DNA of 64,000 bases. Origin: Manis javanica (lineage: Eukaryota > Chordata > Mammalia > Pholidota > Manidae). Position numbers and translations under genes: made by a program. The notes beneath the pieces are model-generated. The model was not told where the DNA came from and searched no databases. It saw nothing but the letters and a program-made list of their open reading frames with translations. Positions 12,600-26,000 of this stretch are shown in pieces (position 1 is the stretch's first letter; the number at the start of each line of letters is the position of its first letter). The DNA lies in NCBI RefSeq assembly GCF_040802235.1, contig NC_133169.1, positions 41,795,034 through 41,859,033 on the forward strand, written 5' to 3'.

Positions 12600-12965
12600 G
12601 TTCCCAGAATCCTGTTTCAGCTTTTTAAAATGTGTATCTCGGAGAGTGTCAGATCATAAGAAAGATTATTACTTGTGGCAATTACCCTTGGAATTGCTCC
12701 CAAATAGTTTTTCCCCTGACAAAGAATAAAGCTGCTCTTTCCTAGGCACAAACCAGGTGTTACTCTGGATCACCATGGAAATATGGTAAAAACTAAATTC
12801 TGATTGGTATTCAGAAGGGGAGCAGTAAATGTCCAAAACTCTGTCCTTGGCAACAGGGCGGCAATCTCCAGGCAACAGTTAGGGGGTATCTTCAAGGTAA
12901 TATTCACAAATAGCAACTGGTACGCTGAACACCTGGAGCCTCACACCTCACCTCTCTATGCAGCC
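12600..12965 (-). repeat. LTR-like segment related to the 25.1/26.8-kb repeats
   Basis: Shares blocks with the two 370-bp repeats at 25,145 and 26,786. Examples on the + strand are ctgattggtattcag followed by ag.gcagcaa-type sequence, a cttgg-aac block, and a polyadenylation-like region. Its place upstream of the - strand ERV fits a 5' LTR, but it does not resemble the putative 3' LTR at 8.65-9.11 kb. It could be a 5' LTR of a recombinant element or an independent solo LTR. The gap 12,441-12,600 is unassigned. Confidence 0.4.
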
Positions 12966-13084
12966 AGTGGAACTAGACATAGTCCTTTCCATTACTGTCT
13001 TGGTGACCATTTTAGATATAAATAACCATATTTTACATAGATAATAATTGTGTACCTCTTATTTGCTGAGATAAGTCAGACACA

Positions 13085-13300
13085 AATCATCAGTGCCTCA
13101 CATATATGATCTATACATATGTATATAATAATATTTACGTATTTAAATTTAATAGACAAAATATATATTATATATGTAATATATAGAAAGATATTAAATA
13201 TGATATGTTATGATATATGATGATATAATACAATATATATACCATCTGTATTAACATATAGAAAATCATATATATATATTATAGAAAGAATGTATAATAT
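13085..13300. repeat. AT-rich low-complexity region
   Basis: Dense TA/ATA runs with tatatata cores. No coding or known repeat signature beyond low complexity. Confidence 0.75.
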
Positions 13301-15477
13301 TATCTATGTAATCCATGCATATTCCCCTTTGCAGCTGTTTAATGATGAGGAAACACATATATTCACTAATTTCTTTCTGTTATTCGCTCAGTCATCACAT
13401 ACACACACTCATATATGATACCATACCTAGGTATTCAGTCATTGTCTCAATTCTTCTCCTTTAATCACACGACACTAACCTGGGCTGTAGAGATCGTTAC
13501 CTGCTTAAAATTACTCATGGGCAGCAGGCCAACCCTGAATTGTAGGGCTATTCCCAGAGTCTTTGCAGTTGATGTCACAGGTGGGTCCATTTTGTATATA
13601 AAGCAGACCATGATTGGCCTTTTCCACAACCTAAAGACTACATTTTTTATCTGAACAATTTATAAAATTCTGTCTCAATAAGAAAATCTATGTAAACTGT
13701 TTAAAAAATGTTGATTTTGAGAAACTCATAATGGAGGTTGATGTTCCTCCTCGATTACGAGCATATCGTACCCAGGGGTAAGTGCTCTGACTTTCCTATC
13801 ATCGTCTTTCCACTAACCATCCATCAATTCACACTCTCATTTCTCTGCAATTTTTGCTTCATTTGAGGACTTTATTTCTGTTTTTAAAGTGGACATGGTT
13901 ACAATTCGACAGATAAGCAGAGTATCAATGCAATGTCACACATCTAGAAAATAACTATCAAATACTTTATAGTTGTTGCTACAATTTCTTTTGCCATAAT
14001 AGTGATATTGCAGTGTGTTAGACCATCTAAATCTAAAACAATAATCCATAGCTGGTATTTGTTTCTTATGCTGTCACTATTGTTTTAAAATCAGTGTTTT
14101 CAAACATTTATTTATCATTTTATGTGGAAAATATATAGAAATGTCATATATACATTTAGATAAGACTAAGGATGGTATATTAAGGTAAAAATTGTATAAA
14201 ACAATTGGAATATATCTATATCTTAAATTAATAATATTCAAGCATAATACATAAAAAGGTAATACTAATTTATAAAAACATTTTAGTAATATTTTAGAAA
14301 TACTTTTTGCACAATAGACTTCCATTTTACCAATAATAATGCAAGTGTATACTTTGAGTAACTGAATCTCAGGGATTTTCTTAGTTCCCTTCCTTTTCAG
14401 AATTCCTGTTATAGTTCATATATTTTTTTTAATGAACATACCTCTATAGGATTCATTTCAATTAAAAGATAAGTCATTTTTAATGAGGTAGATAGCTGTC
14501 AAAACCGTGAAGATTGTATAATATTGAAAGAAATATTATATTGTTTCTCAACTCCACTTTAATAAATAAACAAATAAGGTAAAAACTAAATAAATGAGGA
14601 TGTGTTTTTAAATATATGATTATATCGAAAAAGCTAAACAAATCTAAGAAAGGATACAGGCTTAATGTTTTCCTTAAACCTGCTTCCCTTGAATTGGTTC
14701 AGCTATATTTAAGTGCTACCAGAAAACTCAAATTAAAATTCCAAATTGAACTTTATTAAAGAATCAAAGTAAAGGAATTCATAATTTCTTTGTAACTTAT
14801 TTCATCTCATGATACACTTATGCATTCTTTTCTAGGAGGTCATGAATGAAGTGTAGACATGGATGGTATAAGTCCAAATTCTTAGATGCAAGAAACTAAA
14901 TATCCTGATTAAATATTAAACACAAGGTGCTGGATCTTTGTGTATCCAATAACTGCAAAAATTTTTCTAGATTAGGCATAATTGCTATCAAAATACATTA
15001 TAAGTAAATATATCATTATCCACACTATAAATATTTAGTAAGCAAGTATTGCCTTTTTAAGGTAAATCTGTCAAAGAATTTAGGCATATTAAGTATTACT
15101 ACTAATTTCCAACATTAAGCTTTTAAATCATTGCTGTCATCACTCATTATATTTCTGCAGAGGTCTACAAAATAACCTTTACCTTAGTTTATTTTTATTT
15201 ATATAACTTTCATAAATGACTTATTAAAAGTTTAAATTTATTTAATGACAATAAAAGGTACATTCCCTCTTTCACTGCAGTTTAGATAATGCCATGATTT
15301 GGTATTGAATCTTATTTACTGCAAGCAGGGAGTCTGAGACATGAAAAATTAGGTTTTTTGAATCTGGAACTGAGGAAATTTATTGAGAAAAAATGGATCA
15401 CTTACTCTTATTTTTCTTCTTGACCATCAACATTCACGGATATTTAAAAATCATTTAAGTGTATATACTAAGTAATA

Positions 15478-15515
15478 CTATGTATATAAATATATATGCA
15501 TATATATATATATAC
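15478..15515. repeat. TA simple repeat
   Basis: A (TA)n run interrupted by tgca. Microsatellite. Confidence 0.8.
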
Positions 15516-17009
15516 ATGCCCATCTATATAGTTGTGCATGTAAATACAATTAGAAGTATATGCAAATATGAGTCACAATGCTAAAAAGCACATGCAATAT
15601 TTCAAAGGTAATTATTTACTTCAACAAAAATGTTACTTGAAAATTTATTTTGTCATTTACTCCATTTTTCATTCACATGTCTCATAAAAAAACTGGATAA
15701 TAGAGTGTTAAGCAAAAGGGAGATTTAGGAATCAGATGTGGGAAAAAGCATGTATAAACAACTATATTATTCTTAATTCAGACCTCAGTTCACATCAACA
15801 AACAAAAATTATCTTATTTCTTTACAAAGCCCTTCAATTTTTAGCAAAATACATATTTAATTTATTTTTGAATAATAAAACTATAAAAATGTAGACTGTA
15901 TTAAATCCACTTTGGATGGAGATGTGTGAATTTTTAAAGGAAAATTTAGAGGTGAAAAAAGAAAAGGTGGAGTTATAAATAAAACAAAGATTAAGTAGAA
16001 ATGAAAGATATATAGCTGTAAGACAAAATAGAATATCTTTAAATTCCAGAAATATTAATGGAGACCATTTAAAATGTTTTCCTTTTTAAGTCAGTGTTTG
16101 GTAAATATAACAGAATTACACATTTCATATAGCCACATTTATTTTTTTCAAAGGATGGATATGCAATAATTCTTTTCAAGCTTAAAATCGATTGAGTTCA
16201 GAGGCTAGTTTACAAATGATTAAATCAACTTTCCCCATGTTCAAATACATTAATTAGTGCCAATTATAAACATTGAGAAATGTTGAAGTAATTTTTTGTT
16301 ACTTCAAAGAGTGCATCAATAAAGTTCAATCAATACAAACTAGTGAACAGTTTCTTAATTTTGTAGGAGATACAAATGGAATGTGGTTTAGTGTAAAAAC
16401 CAAAATGTCTATAGTTCTATGACACGTTGAAGGTTTTAAACATGTATCTTAACATTCTGTGTAATCATTTTAAAAAGAAGGAAGTATTACACATTGTCTA
16501 CTTTTTGTTAGGACCCATCAATTTCTGAATTTTTAAATACTTATTAAACACAAATAAGTAAGATGCAAATATATGAATTTTTGAATATATACAAATGAAA
16601 ATGAGAAAAAAATATTTTATGTATTATATTCTCATTGAAATAAGGCACTTAAAATATTTTTATTCTTCCAATAAAACCTTAGTTGATTCAATAGTTTTTT
16701 AGTGATTTTGAGTAATCAATTAAAAATTGTTATATGATTGACATTAGCTTGTATTTCTCACAGGTGAGTATGGGTTTATTATTTTAGACCTGTATAAAAT
16801 TTATTAATGTAAGGCAGTAGATAGTGTAATCACATTTAGAGTTATTTATGAGTAAAAATATAAGCATTGAAAATAATGTTAGTAGATAACTAAATATCTA
16901 ACGATATGTTTTATAACTATGATGAATGCATTATTAAAACATTGCAAAGTATTTGGGGTGTATTACTCATGTTAATGTGTCTCATTTTCATGGAGTTAAT
17001 ATTTACATA

Positions 17010-17570
17010 CAATGTTACATAAGTTTCAGGTGTGCAAAATAGTGATGTGATTGTTTTACACGTATTGAAATGATAGCCATGATAGTTCTAGTTAACACCT
17101 GCCGCCAGACAAGTTTATGATAATATTATTGGCTATAATGCCTATGCTGTAAATGTTCATGAGATTTATTTACTTTATAACTGGAAGATATGCCTCTTAA
17201 TCATCCTGATTTACTTCACCCATTCTCCTCCCCCATCTACCCCAGCAACTAGCAGTTAGTTCTCTTTATATATGAATGTGTTTCTGCTTGTTTGTTTGTT
17301 TCCTCGTTTTGCTTTTTAGAATCCACATGTAAGTGAAATTATTGGTATAATTTCACAAACAGAAATTATATGGTATTTCTCTTTCTCTGTCTGACTTATT
17401 TCACATTAAATAATACCCTCTAGTATCATCCATATGTTGCAAATGGCAGGATTTCATTCTAATTCATGGCTAATATTCCACTTTATACATATACCACATC
17501 CTCATTCATTTATTATATATTTAAATATATAAATATATGTTACATATATATAAATATATATTTGAATTGG
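17010..17570 (-). mobile_element. Old L1 3' end, shared with unit C
   Basis: Antisense L1 3' UTR and ORF2 end: gtttcaggtgtgcaaaatag, ccacatgtaagtgaaatta and a gatttcattct block. The equivalent segment stands before copy C at about 46,110-46,560, so this L1 predates the B/C duplication. It is too decayed to code. Confidence 0.65.
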
Positions 17571-17574
17571 GTTC

Positions 17575-17815
17575 TTGAAAGAGGTGAAGGGGATAAGAGA
17601 CACAAAATCTCAATCACAATATAAATTAGTCATGGGCATGAAAGTACAGCACAAAGAACATAGTCAATAGTTCTGTAGCTTCTTTCTGTGCTAATAGTAA
17701 CTACACCATTTGGGGTTAGCATTTAATAATGTATACAACTGTCAAAACATTATGTCCTATACTTGAAAACAAGATAGTATTATATATAAGCTACACTTAA
17801 ATAAAAATTAAATTG
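17575..17815 (+). mobile_element. L1 3' UTR fragment, + strand
   Basis: Sense-oriented L1 3'-UTR-like sequence (cttgaaagaggtgaagggga, then an acagcacaaagaacatagtc block). The corresponding place in unit C lacks it, so it is specific to unit B. Ends near the start of the next L1 piece. Confidence 0.5.
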
Positions 17816-18690
17816 CTAATCATCAGAGAAATGAAAATTAAAACCACAATGAGATGTGACCTCACACCAGTTAGGATGGCCAACATCCAAAAGACAAACA
17901 ACAACAAATGCTGGCAAGGATGTGGAGAAAGGGGAACCCTCCTACACTGCTGGTGAGAGTGTAAATTAGTTCAACCATTGTGGAAAGCAGTGTGGAGGTT
18001 TCTCAAAAAACTAAAAATAGAAATACCATTTGACCCAGGAATTCCACTCCTAGGAATTTCCCTAAGAATGCTGGAGCCCAAGTTCAAAAAGACATATGCA
18101 CCCCTACGTTTATTGCAGCACTATTTACAATAGCCAAGAAATGGAGGCAACCTAAGTGTCCATCAGTAGATGGATGGATAATGAAGATGTGGTACATATA
18201 CACAATGGAATATTATTCAGCTATAAGAAGAAAATAAATCCTACCATTTGAAACAACATGGGTGGAGCTAGAGGGTATTATGCTCAGTGAAATAAGCCAG
18301 GTTGAGAAAGACAAGTGCCAAATGATTTCACTCATCTGTGGAATATAAGAACAAAGCAAAACATGAAGGAACAAAACAGCAGCAGACTCATAGAACCCAA
18401 GAATGGACTAAGTTACCAAAGGGAAAGGGACTGGGGAGGATTGGTGGGAAGGGAGAGAGAAGGGGAATAATGGGCATTACAATTAGCAAACAAAATGTGG
18501 GGGTTGGTCATGGGGAAGGCAGTATAGCCCAGAGAAGACAAGTAGTGATTCTATAGCATCTTACTATGCTGATGGGCAGTGACTATAATGGGGTATGTGG
18601 TGGGGACTTGATAATGGGGAGAATCTAGTAACTACAATGTTGCTCATATAATTGTATATGAATGATACCAAAAAAAACCAAAACTTGTAT
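17816..18690 (+). mobile_element. 5'-truncated L1 3' end, + strand
   Basis: Sense L1: the ORF2 C-terminal region starts at aatcatcagagaaatgaaaa, passes the Cys-rich zone (ggcaaggatgtggagaaagg near 17,915) and ends in the ISLICGI-type terminus near 18,335-18,345. A 3' UTR and a short A-rich tail at about 18,670 follow. It carries an ordinary L1 3' UTR, unlike the chimeric young L1 at 31.2 kb. Absent from unit C, hence inserted after that duplication. Confidence 0.8.
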
Positions 18691-18977
18691 TTGAATTGAT
18701 GAATTCTTTATTAAAATAATAATACTAATAGGATGTATATTATTGATAGAGTATGAACACTAAACATCATAATCAGCAAGGGATTGGAAAACCACAACTG
18801 AAGCATTTTGCCATGTTAATTATTCAAAAGTGGTAAAAAACTTAGCAGATCTAAATGTAAGTAATGAAGGGTATTTCCTATGCATGAAGGCCAATTTTAT
18901 AAAATAGAAGGAAACACTTGAAAATAAGATATTTAACATATTTTATAAATTTTTTCTATGAATCTTACTTTTCATTG

Positions 18978-18998
18978 TTTATCCCTGTTGTTTTCCAG
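18978..18998 (+). promoter_or_regulatory. 3' splice acceptor before OR copy B
   Basis: A strong pyrimidine tract ends in CAG at 18,996-18,998, 21 nt before the ATG at 19,020. The same layout before copies A and C supports a 5' UTR intron. It also argues against the longer open frame from 18,918, because its first 34 codons would span the intron end. Confidence 0.65.
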
Positions 18999-19019
18999 GT
19001 CAAACATCATTTCCTGAAA

Positions 19020-19940
19020 ATGACCAATTTCACAACAGTGACTGAGTTTCTCCTCATGGGCTTTGCTGAGAAGAGGGAGATAAGGCTTCTGCTCTCCCTG
19101 CTATTCCTTCTGATGTACCTGGCCACCCTCACAGGGAACATTCTTATCATCAGTGCCACCACAGTTGACCAGAACCTTCATACACCCATGTACTTCTTCC
19201 TCAGGAACCTGTCCATCTTAGACGTGTGCTATGTTTCTGTCACTGTGCCCAATGCCTGTGTCAACTCTCTCACTAATAACTGGGTGATCTCAGTGGCTGG
19301 ATGTGCAACTCAGATATTCTTGGTCATTTATTTTGCATTTGTAGAAATAGCATTCCTCACACTCATGGCCCGTGACCGCTATGTGGCCATCTGCCAGCCC
19401 CTCCACTACCCTATCATCATGAACCACCAGTTCTGTTTGCGAATGACTCTATTTTCCCTGCTCAGTGGTCTTATCTATGCAGGTGCACACACAGGTAATG
19501 TATTTCAGTTGTCCTTCTGTCAGTCCAATGTGGTCCAACAGTTCTTCTGTGATGTCCCCTCTCTGCTTAACCTCTCTTGCTCAGACACCTTCAGTAATTT
19601 CCTCTTACTTATTATCTCTGCAATTGTGGTTTGTGGTGGCTGCTTTGCCTTTATCATCATGTCCTACATTCACGTATTTTCCACTGTGCTGAAGTTTCCA
19701 ACCGGAGAGCGAGGCAAGGCCTTTTCCACGTGTGTCCCTCACATCCTGGTGGTGTCTGTCTTCCTCATTACTATCGCCTATGTGTACCTGAAGCCTTCAG
19801 TAACATCCGAAACAATCCAGGACATGATTCTTTCTGTATTTTACACTATAGTTCCTCCTTTATTGAATCCCATCATCTACAGTCTTAGAAACAATCAGGT
19901 AAAAGAAGCTATAAGAAAACTAATAGTTTTATTCCCATAA
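19020..19940 (+). CDS. Olfactory receptor, OR14-like, intact copy B
   Basis: Class A odorant GPCR of 306 residues, the usual OR length, in one exon; it should couple to Golf in olfactory cilia. Visible marks: N-glycosylation site NFT at residues 3-5; GN in TM1 at 39-40; LHTPMYFFL at 53-61; Cys95, with Cys177 in extracellular loop 2; MARDRYVAICQPL at 116-128 at the TM3 end; SY at 215-216 in TM5; KAFSTC at 233-238 in TM6; PLLNPIIYSLRN at 280-291 in TM7. All seven hydrophobic segments are uninterrupted. The open frame extends upstream to 18,918, but the methionine at 19,020 was chosen: it gives the canonical N-terminus, matches copies A and C, and lies just after a conserved splice acceptor. Family 14 is recognised from overall pattern; the exact orthologue and ligand are unknown. 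Confidence 0.93.
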   Translation: MTNFTTVTEFLLMGFAEKREIRLLLSLLFLLMYLATLTGNILIISATTVDQNLHTPMYFFLRNLSILDVCYVSVTVPNACVNSLTNNWVISVAGCATQIFLVIYFAFVEIAFLTLMARDRYVAICQPLHYPIIMNHQFCLRMTLFSLLSGLIYAGAHTGNVFQLSFCQSNVVQQFFCDVPSLLNLSCSDTFSNFLLLIISAIVVCGGCFAFIIMSYIHVFSTVLKFPTGERGKAFSTCVPHILVVSVFLITIAYVYLKPSVTSETIQDMILSVFYTIVPPLLNPIIYSLRNNQVKEAIRKLIVLFP

Positions 19941-20690
19941 AGTAAAAAATTTCCCTTTCAGGTTCATCTCAGTGTTGCTGAATGAGTCACAAATTTCTAG
20001 ACTACAACAGTCTTATTGGGTTTTACATATTAGTTTGCTCACTATAAAATGATTCATTTAATATCTCTATAATTACGGTTTTTAACATTACTCTTTTCAT
20101 CTGTTATTTGAAATTAAAATTTTTCCACTGCTGGTTTTAATGAACAGGTATGATCAAAGATATTGATGAAATACTTAGGATTCATCAATTATTAATATTA
20201 ATAATGTCTCAAAGGACTCCTTAACAAGTTAAGCACATAAAAATACTATAGGTTCTATTATCTGGTAAATTTCAAAAAAAAATATGAAATACATGTATAA
20301 TGTCTTCAGTGATAGGAATTTATGTATCATGAAATTAAAAATTAAGTCTAACAAATTATAGTCCATGATTTGTATGGAATTAAAACTAATGAATATCTGG
20401 AAAGTGAAAAAGTATGTCCACAACAAAGACTAAGAGAAATGTGATTTAGCCTCCCAATTAATCGGAATGAAGAATGTCCTATTTGTTGACAGGAGCTATC
20501 ATTAACCTTTCTTTGCTGCTTGCAGTTATTTTATTATACCGTACTGAGGAGACGCACCATGCTGTGGGGATATAGGCAGTTGTGATATAGTGAGTCATAA
20601 GAAAAACATACTTAGTCATTCAGATGGTCAAGTAGGTATTTCCCAGCATATCTGGTTTCCATACTCAGCTCCTGAAGACACTTCAGAGAC
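19941..20690. other. Downstream flank of OR copy B
   Basis: No gene seen. AT-rich sequence similar to the 3' flanks of copies A and C, for example tcttattgggttttacatat near 20,010 against the block near 47,910. Similarity fades near 20,690. Confidence 0.55.
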
Positions 20691-20699
20691 TTAAAGGTG

Positions 20700-21310
20700 A
20701 AGTTGGTGTCTTATTATATTAATGAAGGACTGTTGGACCCCAACCAAGGACGGTGCCGGAAGTGGAATCAACCAATGGCTAGGAGTTAGTTGATTATTTC
20801 TAGGCACTGAAGCCCTCACAAAACCCATGAGAAGAATGCATCCCTCTCAGCACCCTGCTTCTCTTTGGGAGGGGCTTCCATGTTTGGGGGCCAGAATGTG
20901 ACCACAGGCCACCCAAGCTCCCCAGAGATAATAGCTCCTTTATTCGTGACCGTGCCCTGTGTATCTCCTCATCTGGCTGTTAGCTGTTATCCTCTATGGT
21001 GTCCTTTATTACATGGGTAAGTGTAAGCATTTTCCTGAGTTCTGTGAGCTGCATGGCAAATTAAAGCTAAGGAGGAGGACACTGGAACCTCCAGTCTGTA
21101 TCCCGTTGTGGGGAGCACAGGTAACTGCTAGGGCCTTGCACCTGGCATATGGAGTGGAGGGGGTGGTGACAGTCTTGTGGGATGGAGCCCTTAACCTGGG
21201 GAATCTGGTGCTGTCTCCACGCAGATAGCACCAGAATTGATTTGAGTTCTCAGACAACCTGCTGGTGTTCTAGAATAGTTTGGTGGTATGTGTGGAAGGC
21301 ACACATACAC
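20700..21310. repeat. Degenerate interspersed repeat, class unassigned
   Basis: GC-richer than its surroundings, with a style familiar from old mammalian dispersed repeats (aagccctcacaaaacccatg; gagcccttaacctggggaat). I could not assign a class. Short open frames in it are not gene-like. 21,310-22,160 shows nothing recognisable apart from a short A-run. Confidence 0.4.
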
Positions 21311-22163
21311 ACATTATAGTTGGGTATGGAAAAACAAAAGAACTGTACTATTATGTAAAAAAAAAAAACAATTTTTCCTTTTTTGCCTTCTGTCACATTT
21401 CTTACTTGTTATATATTTTTATGACTATTGTGCCATTTCACAGTTCTGCAAAGATGGTCCAAAGTTTAGTTTATTTTGCATGGTACAATAACACTGTTTC
21501 TGTACATGAAACCTAATATCTTTTGTAAAATATCAGGAATTGAATTTTATTCTTTAGTGCATTAAATGTTATAGGAAGCAGGAAAACGATCTATTTCATT
21601 GCACAGGAAAATAATTAAATTCCCTAAAAATGGGTAATTTTATATATATATTTAAAGTTTACCAATGAAGAGAACATTTGCATGAAATAATTTATTGAAT
21701 GAACATCTGAGACCGTTCAGAGATACTGAGTATAAAAATGAATAATTTTGGGTGCCCACTGAGTATAAAAATGAATAAATTTGGTTGTGCCTAACTAGCC
21801 ACAACCCGGGATGAAATACAATATAATAGTGTGAATGTTGGATAAGACAACTCCAATTTCTGTGTATCTAAAAACCCTTCAGGTAGTTTGTATAGGGTTT
21901 GAGGATCTGCAGATACTTAAAATTCTGGTTTTTTATTTGGTTCAGCTGGATACAACTTGTAAAGAAGTATGGAATGATGCAGTATCTTCAAAGAAATGCT
22001 TCATTATGTATATATTTTATTCATTTCAACCTTCTTTTGGTTGTCCATTTTTGGGTTTGGTGAATGTGATAGGATAGCCATATAAATATCAGCAAATAAT
22101 GAAGTTTAAAAAATATACCTTCTTGTTTTTACATGGCATTCTCATAGGATCCCATTATGTGAC

Positions 22164-22216
22164 AGTGTGTGTGTGAGTGTGCATACATATGTGAGTGTGA
22201 GTGTGGTGTGTGTATG
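22164..22216. repeat. GT-rich simple repeat
   Basis: Interrupted (GT)n with GA and CATACA variants. 22,217-22,600 after it shows nothing recognisable. Confidence 0.8.
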
Positions 22217-22599
22217 TCCATAAATCCCCATTATACTTTCTGTCGTAGGCTCCTATGACATAAGAACTGACAGGGTGATGGCTGTGTCACTGCACTAAAA
22301 CCCTGTTTACAATGTACTTGACAACAAGGATTCCGAACAATAAACATACTTGTGATGTGTCCTTAACCCTTCTTCCTTATTCAAGCCCCAATTATGGGAA
22401 AAGGTTATATGGGATGTTTGCTGCTGTGATCAACCTATTGTCATGTTCTTCAATATTTTACATAGAAAGTATGGGAGAAGAGATATCAGCCCACACACAT
22501 GTGCCACGATATTTGATCGGTTATAACTTATGGCATTTCTGTTCACTAGCCATTTTGCAGCAAGCAGAATTTATTGAGTACATATAAAGAAACAAAATT

Positions 22600-23050
22600 A
22601 TAGTTCTTTGTAAAATTGTAGGTATAACATAAGATTTATGATATTAGCCATTTTAAGTGCACAGTTTATTACTGTTAGATTCAGATCATTGTGCAATCTC
22701 AAGAATTATTTCATCTTGAAAAACTGAAACTCTACATACATTTAAGCAACTCCTCTTTATTTTCCCTTCCTTCTGTACTTGGAAACCACCATGTTACCTT
22801 TGTATCCATGAAATTAACTACTCTGATTATTCTACATGAGAGATTTATCTATATGATTTGACATTTTGTGACTGGCTTACTTCACTCAGCATAATGTCCT
22901 TAAGTTACATCCATGTTGTAATTAGAGTCAGAATTTCCCTCCTTTTCAAGGATGAATATTTATTGTATGTATATACCATGATTTGCATATTAATATATCT
23001 AAAAAATGCAGGGGTTACTTCTACTTTTGGTTGTATTCTTGTTTTAATTA
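22600..23050 (-). mobile_element. Old L1 3'-end fragment
   Basis: Antisense, well-diverged L1 tail: gcttacttcactcagcataa near 22,875 and a ccaccatgttacctttgtat block before it. No ORF left. It abuts the + strand L1 that begins near 23,070. Confidence 0.6.
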
Positions 23051-23069
23051 AATGTGGCTAAGAATTAGG

Positions 23070-26000
23070 AATATGACATCCAGCAAAAAAGATGGTGATT
23101 AAGTAATCCAGGCAGAAACCACCTCCCATACACACTCCAAGGAAGCAACTACAGAAAAACAACTAAACCTGAAAATGACCTGACGACTGCAGAACAGACC
23201 ACCTACATCCGGCAAAGAAGAGACCACATACAGAAGGATAAAGTTGCAGAGCTGCGATTAATCAAGACCCAAGTCCTTCCCCCATCCCAGCCCATAAGCA
23301 GGAGGCAGAGGAATGGATCATGGAGAGGATAAGTACCCCTGGCCTTGGAGTCCTGCTCTGGGAACAAGAGTCCACATTGCACTGAGATTTGCTGATTAGT
23401 ACACTGGGCACCACGGGGAGTTGGAGCCCTCTGGGAGGCTGAGACTTCTGCCACTTGTGGAGGACAGACACACACCATACACAAAAGAGAGGTGGCAGTT
23501 TGAAAAATTTACCAGTAGTGGGAAGGGTGTCAGAGAGGCATGTGTTGGATGGAGCTCTCTCCACAGGAGAAAGGCCAGGTGCATGATGCTTCCCCAAATT
23601 TTGCTGAGCTCAGCAAGTCACATGTTTGTAGGAGCCCAACCCAAACACTCCATCCATCCCAGGATAGCTCAGCACCGAGGTGCTTCTCTGTGCAACCAAT
23701 GACCTTGCCCAGTTACCTTCAGCAGAGAGATTTTGCTGCCTGGCAGGTGGACGGAGGCTTTCCAGCTTTTCTGGATCTCCCTCAGCCCAACTGGAGAAGC
23801 ATCTGTGGGAGTGAGCTCCAAATGCCCCTTTTGCCTCAATAGTTGCCCCCTCACTGTTGACCCAACCCTGCAACTCTCTCCCCTGGTCAGTCACCCCACA
23901 GACACTGCCAGTCCTGCAGGGCTGCCTGACCACAACAAACCCAGAAAGAGCACTGCTTCATGGCTCACAAAGGGTTGGCTGAGGTAAGAGCCAGCCATGT
24001 GGACTGACATCAGCCATGGCCTGAAGACATGCAGAAAGGCAGCTCCTTCCACAGATCCCAGCAGAAGGGCTGCTGCATAGCCCCCAAGGGTCCTCTGCTG
24101 ACAGACCAACCACTGCCAAATGGAGATCCAATACACAGTCCTCCAACAGAAAATTGGGCTCTACCACCAAGAAAAATCAGGCACAGGTGAACAAGGAACC
24201 TTTTGTTTCTGGAAGTCAAAGGATGCCTTCTTTACCAAGCCATTACTTTTGAGACCAGAAGGCATAGAAGATATATTTAATAAAAGGAAAGAAACACAGA
24301 AGCACTGACAAAATGAGGATGCACAGGAATATGTTCCAAACAAAAGCACAGGATAAGACATCAAAAAAGAGGGCTAAATGAAACAGATTAGCAATCATCC
24401 TGATACAAATTTCAAAGTAACAGTTATAAATATGCTCACTGATCTGTGCAAAAGTATTGATGATCTCAGGAAGGATTTCAACAAAGAGTTAAAAGACTTG
24501 AAAAAGAGCTGCTCAACTGAAGAATACACTATCTGAAGTAAAAATTACAGTGAAGGGAATGAGTACTAGATCACTTCATAGAGGAGACAATGGGAGGGAA
24601 ATTAGAGAATAGGAAAACAATGAGGCTGAGGAAGAGAGAGAAAAAGGATCTGTAGAATGAAAGAACTATAAGAGAGATGTGTCATGACTCCAAATGAAAC
24701 AAATTTGCCTAATGAGAAGGAGAAGAGCCAAAGGAGTAGAAAGACACTTTGAAGAAATAATCGCTGAAATCTTTCCCAAGCTGGGGAAGGAAATAGGCAC
24801 CCAGGTCCTGGGAGCACAGAGAGCCCCTAACAAAAGGATCCACAGAAGGACAACGCCAAGACACATGGCAATTAAAATGACAGAGATTCAGGATAAAGAG
24901 ACAGTACTGAAAGCATCTAGAGAGAGGCAAAAAAGTACTTATGAAGGAAACCCCATAAGACTATAAGATTTCTCAGCAGAGACTTTACAGGACAGAAATA
25001 TATGCTATGAAATAGTCTATGTATTGATACAGAAGGACCTCCAACCAAGAATCCTCCAATCTGCAAGGTTATCATTCAGAACTGAAGAAGAGATTATAAT
25101 TTTCAAAGACAATTGGGAGTTAAAGAAATTCACCACTACTAAACCAGGTTTTAAGAGGTTTGCCCCTTGGTGAGTGTCATGTCATAAATATCAACCCAGC
25201 TAGACTGTAAAAGATAAAGTGTATTACTTGCAGAAAGTAAGGAGATTATATGGGAGAGCTCTCGAGAGAGTCTCCCGTATTAAGCAAAGGGCTGCCTGTT
25301 TATTTGCACAAATCAGTTTTGATTTGTTCTCCCATTCAAAGAAGGTGAAAACTCAATACACATCTGATTGGTATTCAGAGGGCAGCAGCAATTGAGCAAA
25401 ACTCCCAATTCTTGGAAACTGGGAAGGGGTCCTTTGGCAACAGTGAGAGCTCCCATAGGGAATAGTTGCAAATAACAACGGCTGTGTTCTTCTGAGGCCT
25501 GTTCTTCCTGACACATTATAGGGATTTCTGCAGATGTAAATGTTCTTAAGCCTAATATTTTTCATTAATGAAAATAAACCCACAGAAAAGACAGCAGACA
25601 AATTACTTACAAAGCCTGTATGAAGTTAAAAAATGTACTAAAATCAACTATATACAAAAATATCAAGGGACATACAAAAAATGCAAATTATGACATCTCA
25701 TATATAGAGTGTGGAGGAGGAAGAAGAATAAAAATGAAGACATTTTAGTTGTTCAAAATAGAGCAACTAAATACAGCTTGTTATATATTTTTGAAAATGT
25801 CTAAATAGCCTAAGTAGCCTAAAACCTAAAATAGAAACACAAAAGAATTTTTTTAACAAGTCCAATCTTAACACTGAAGAAAACCATCAAGTAACAGGAG
25901 AAAAGTGTAAGAAAGGAGCAAAGAGGAGCTACATTAACAACCAGAAAACAGTGAATAAAATGTCAGTAAACACATACCTAAATAATAACTACCTTAAATT

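Larger units (their letters stand above)
13440..20680 (+). repeat. OR tandem-duplication unit B
   Basis: Second copy of the OR unit. Upstream blocks near 13,480-13,640 (acctgggct..agagatc, gcagaccatgattggcc) match unit C near 29,020-29,165. The block near 15,060 matches units A and C. Sequence near 15,400-15,480 matches both edges of the L1 insertion in unit C. Between 13,640 and 17,000 I see only AT-rich flank with no gene; a TATA-type simple repeat sits at 15,478-15,515. L1 tails at 17.0-18.7 kb are interposed before the receptor. Confidence 0.65.

Noticed and set aside
18918-19019. 34-codon N-terminal extension of OR copy B
   Set aside because: It spans a conserved splice acceptor and is absent from canonical ORs; the methionine at 19,020 is the better start.
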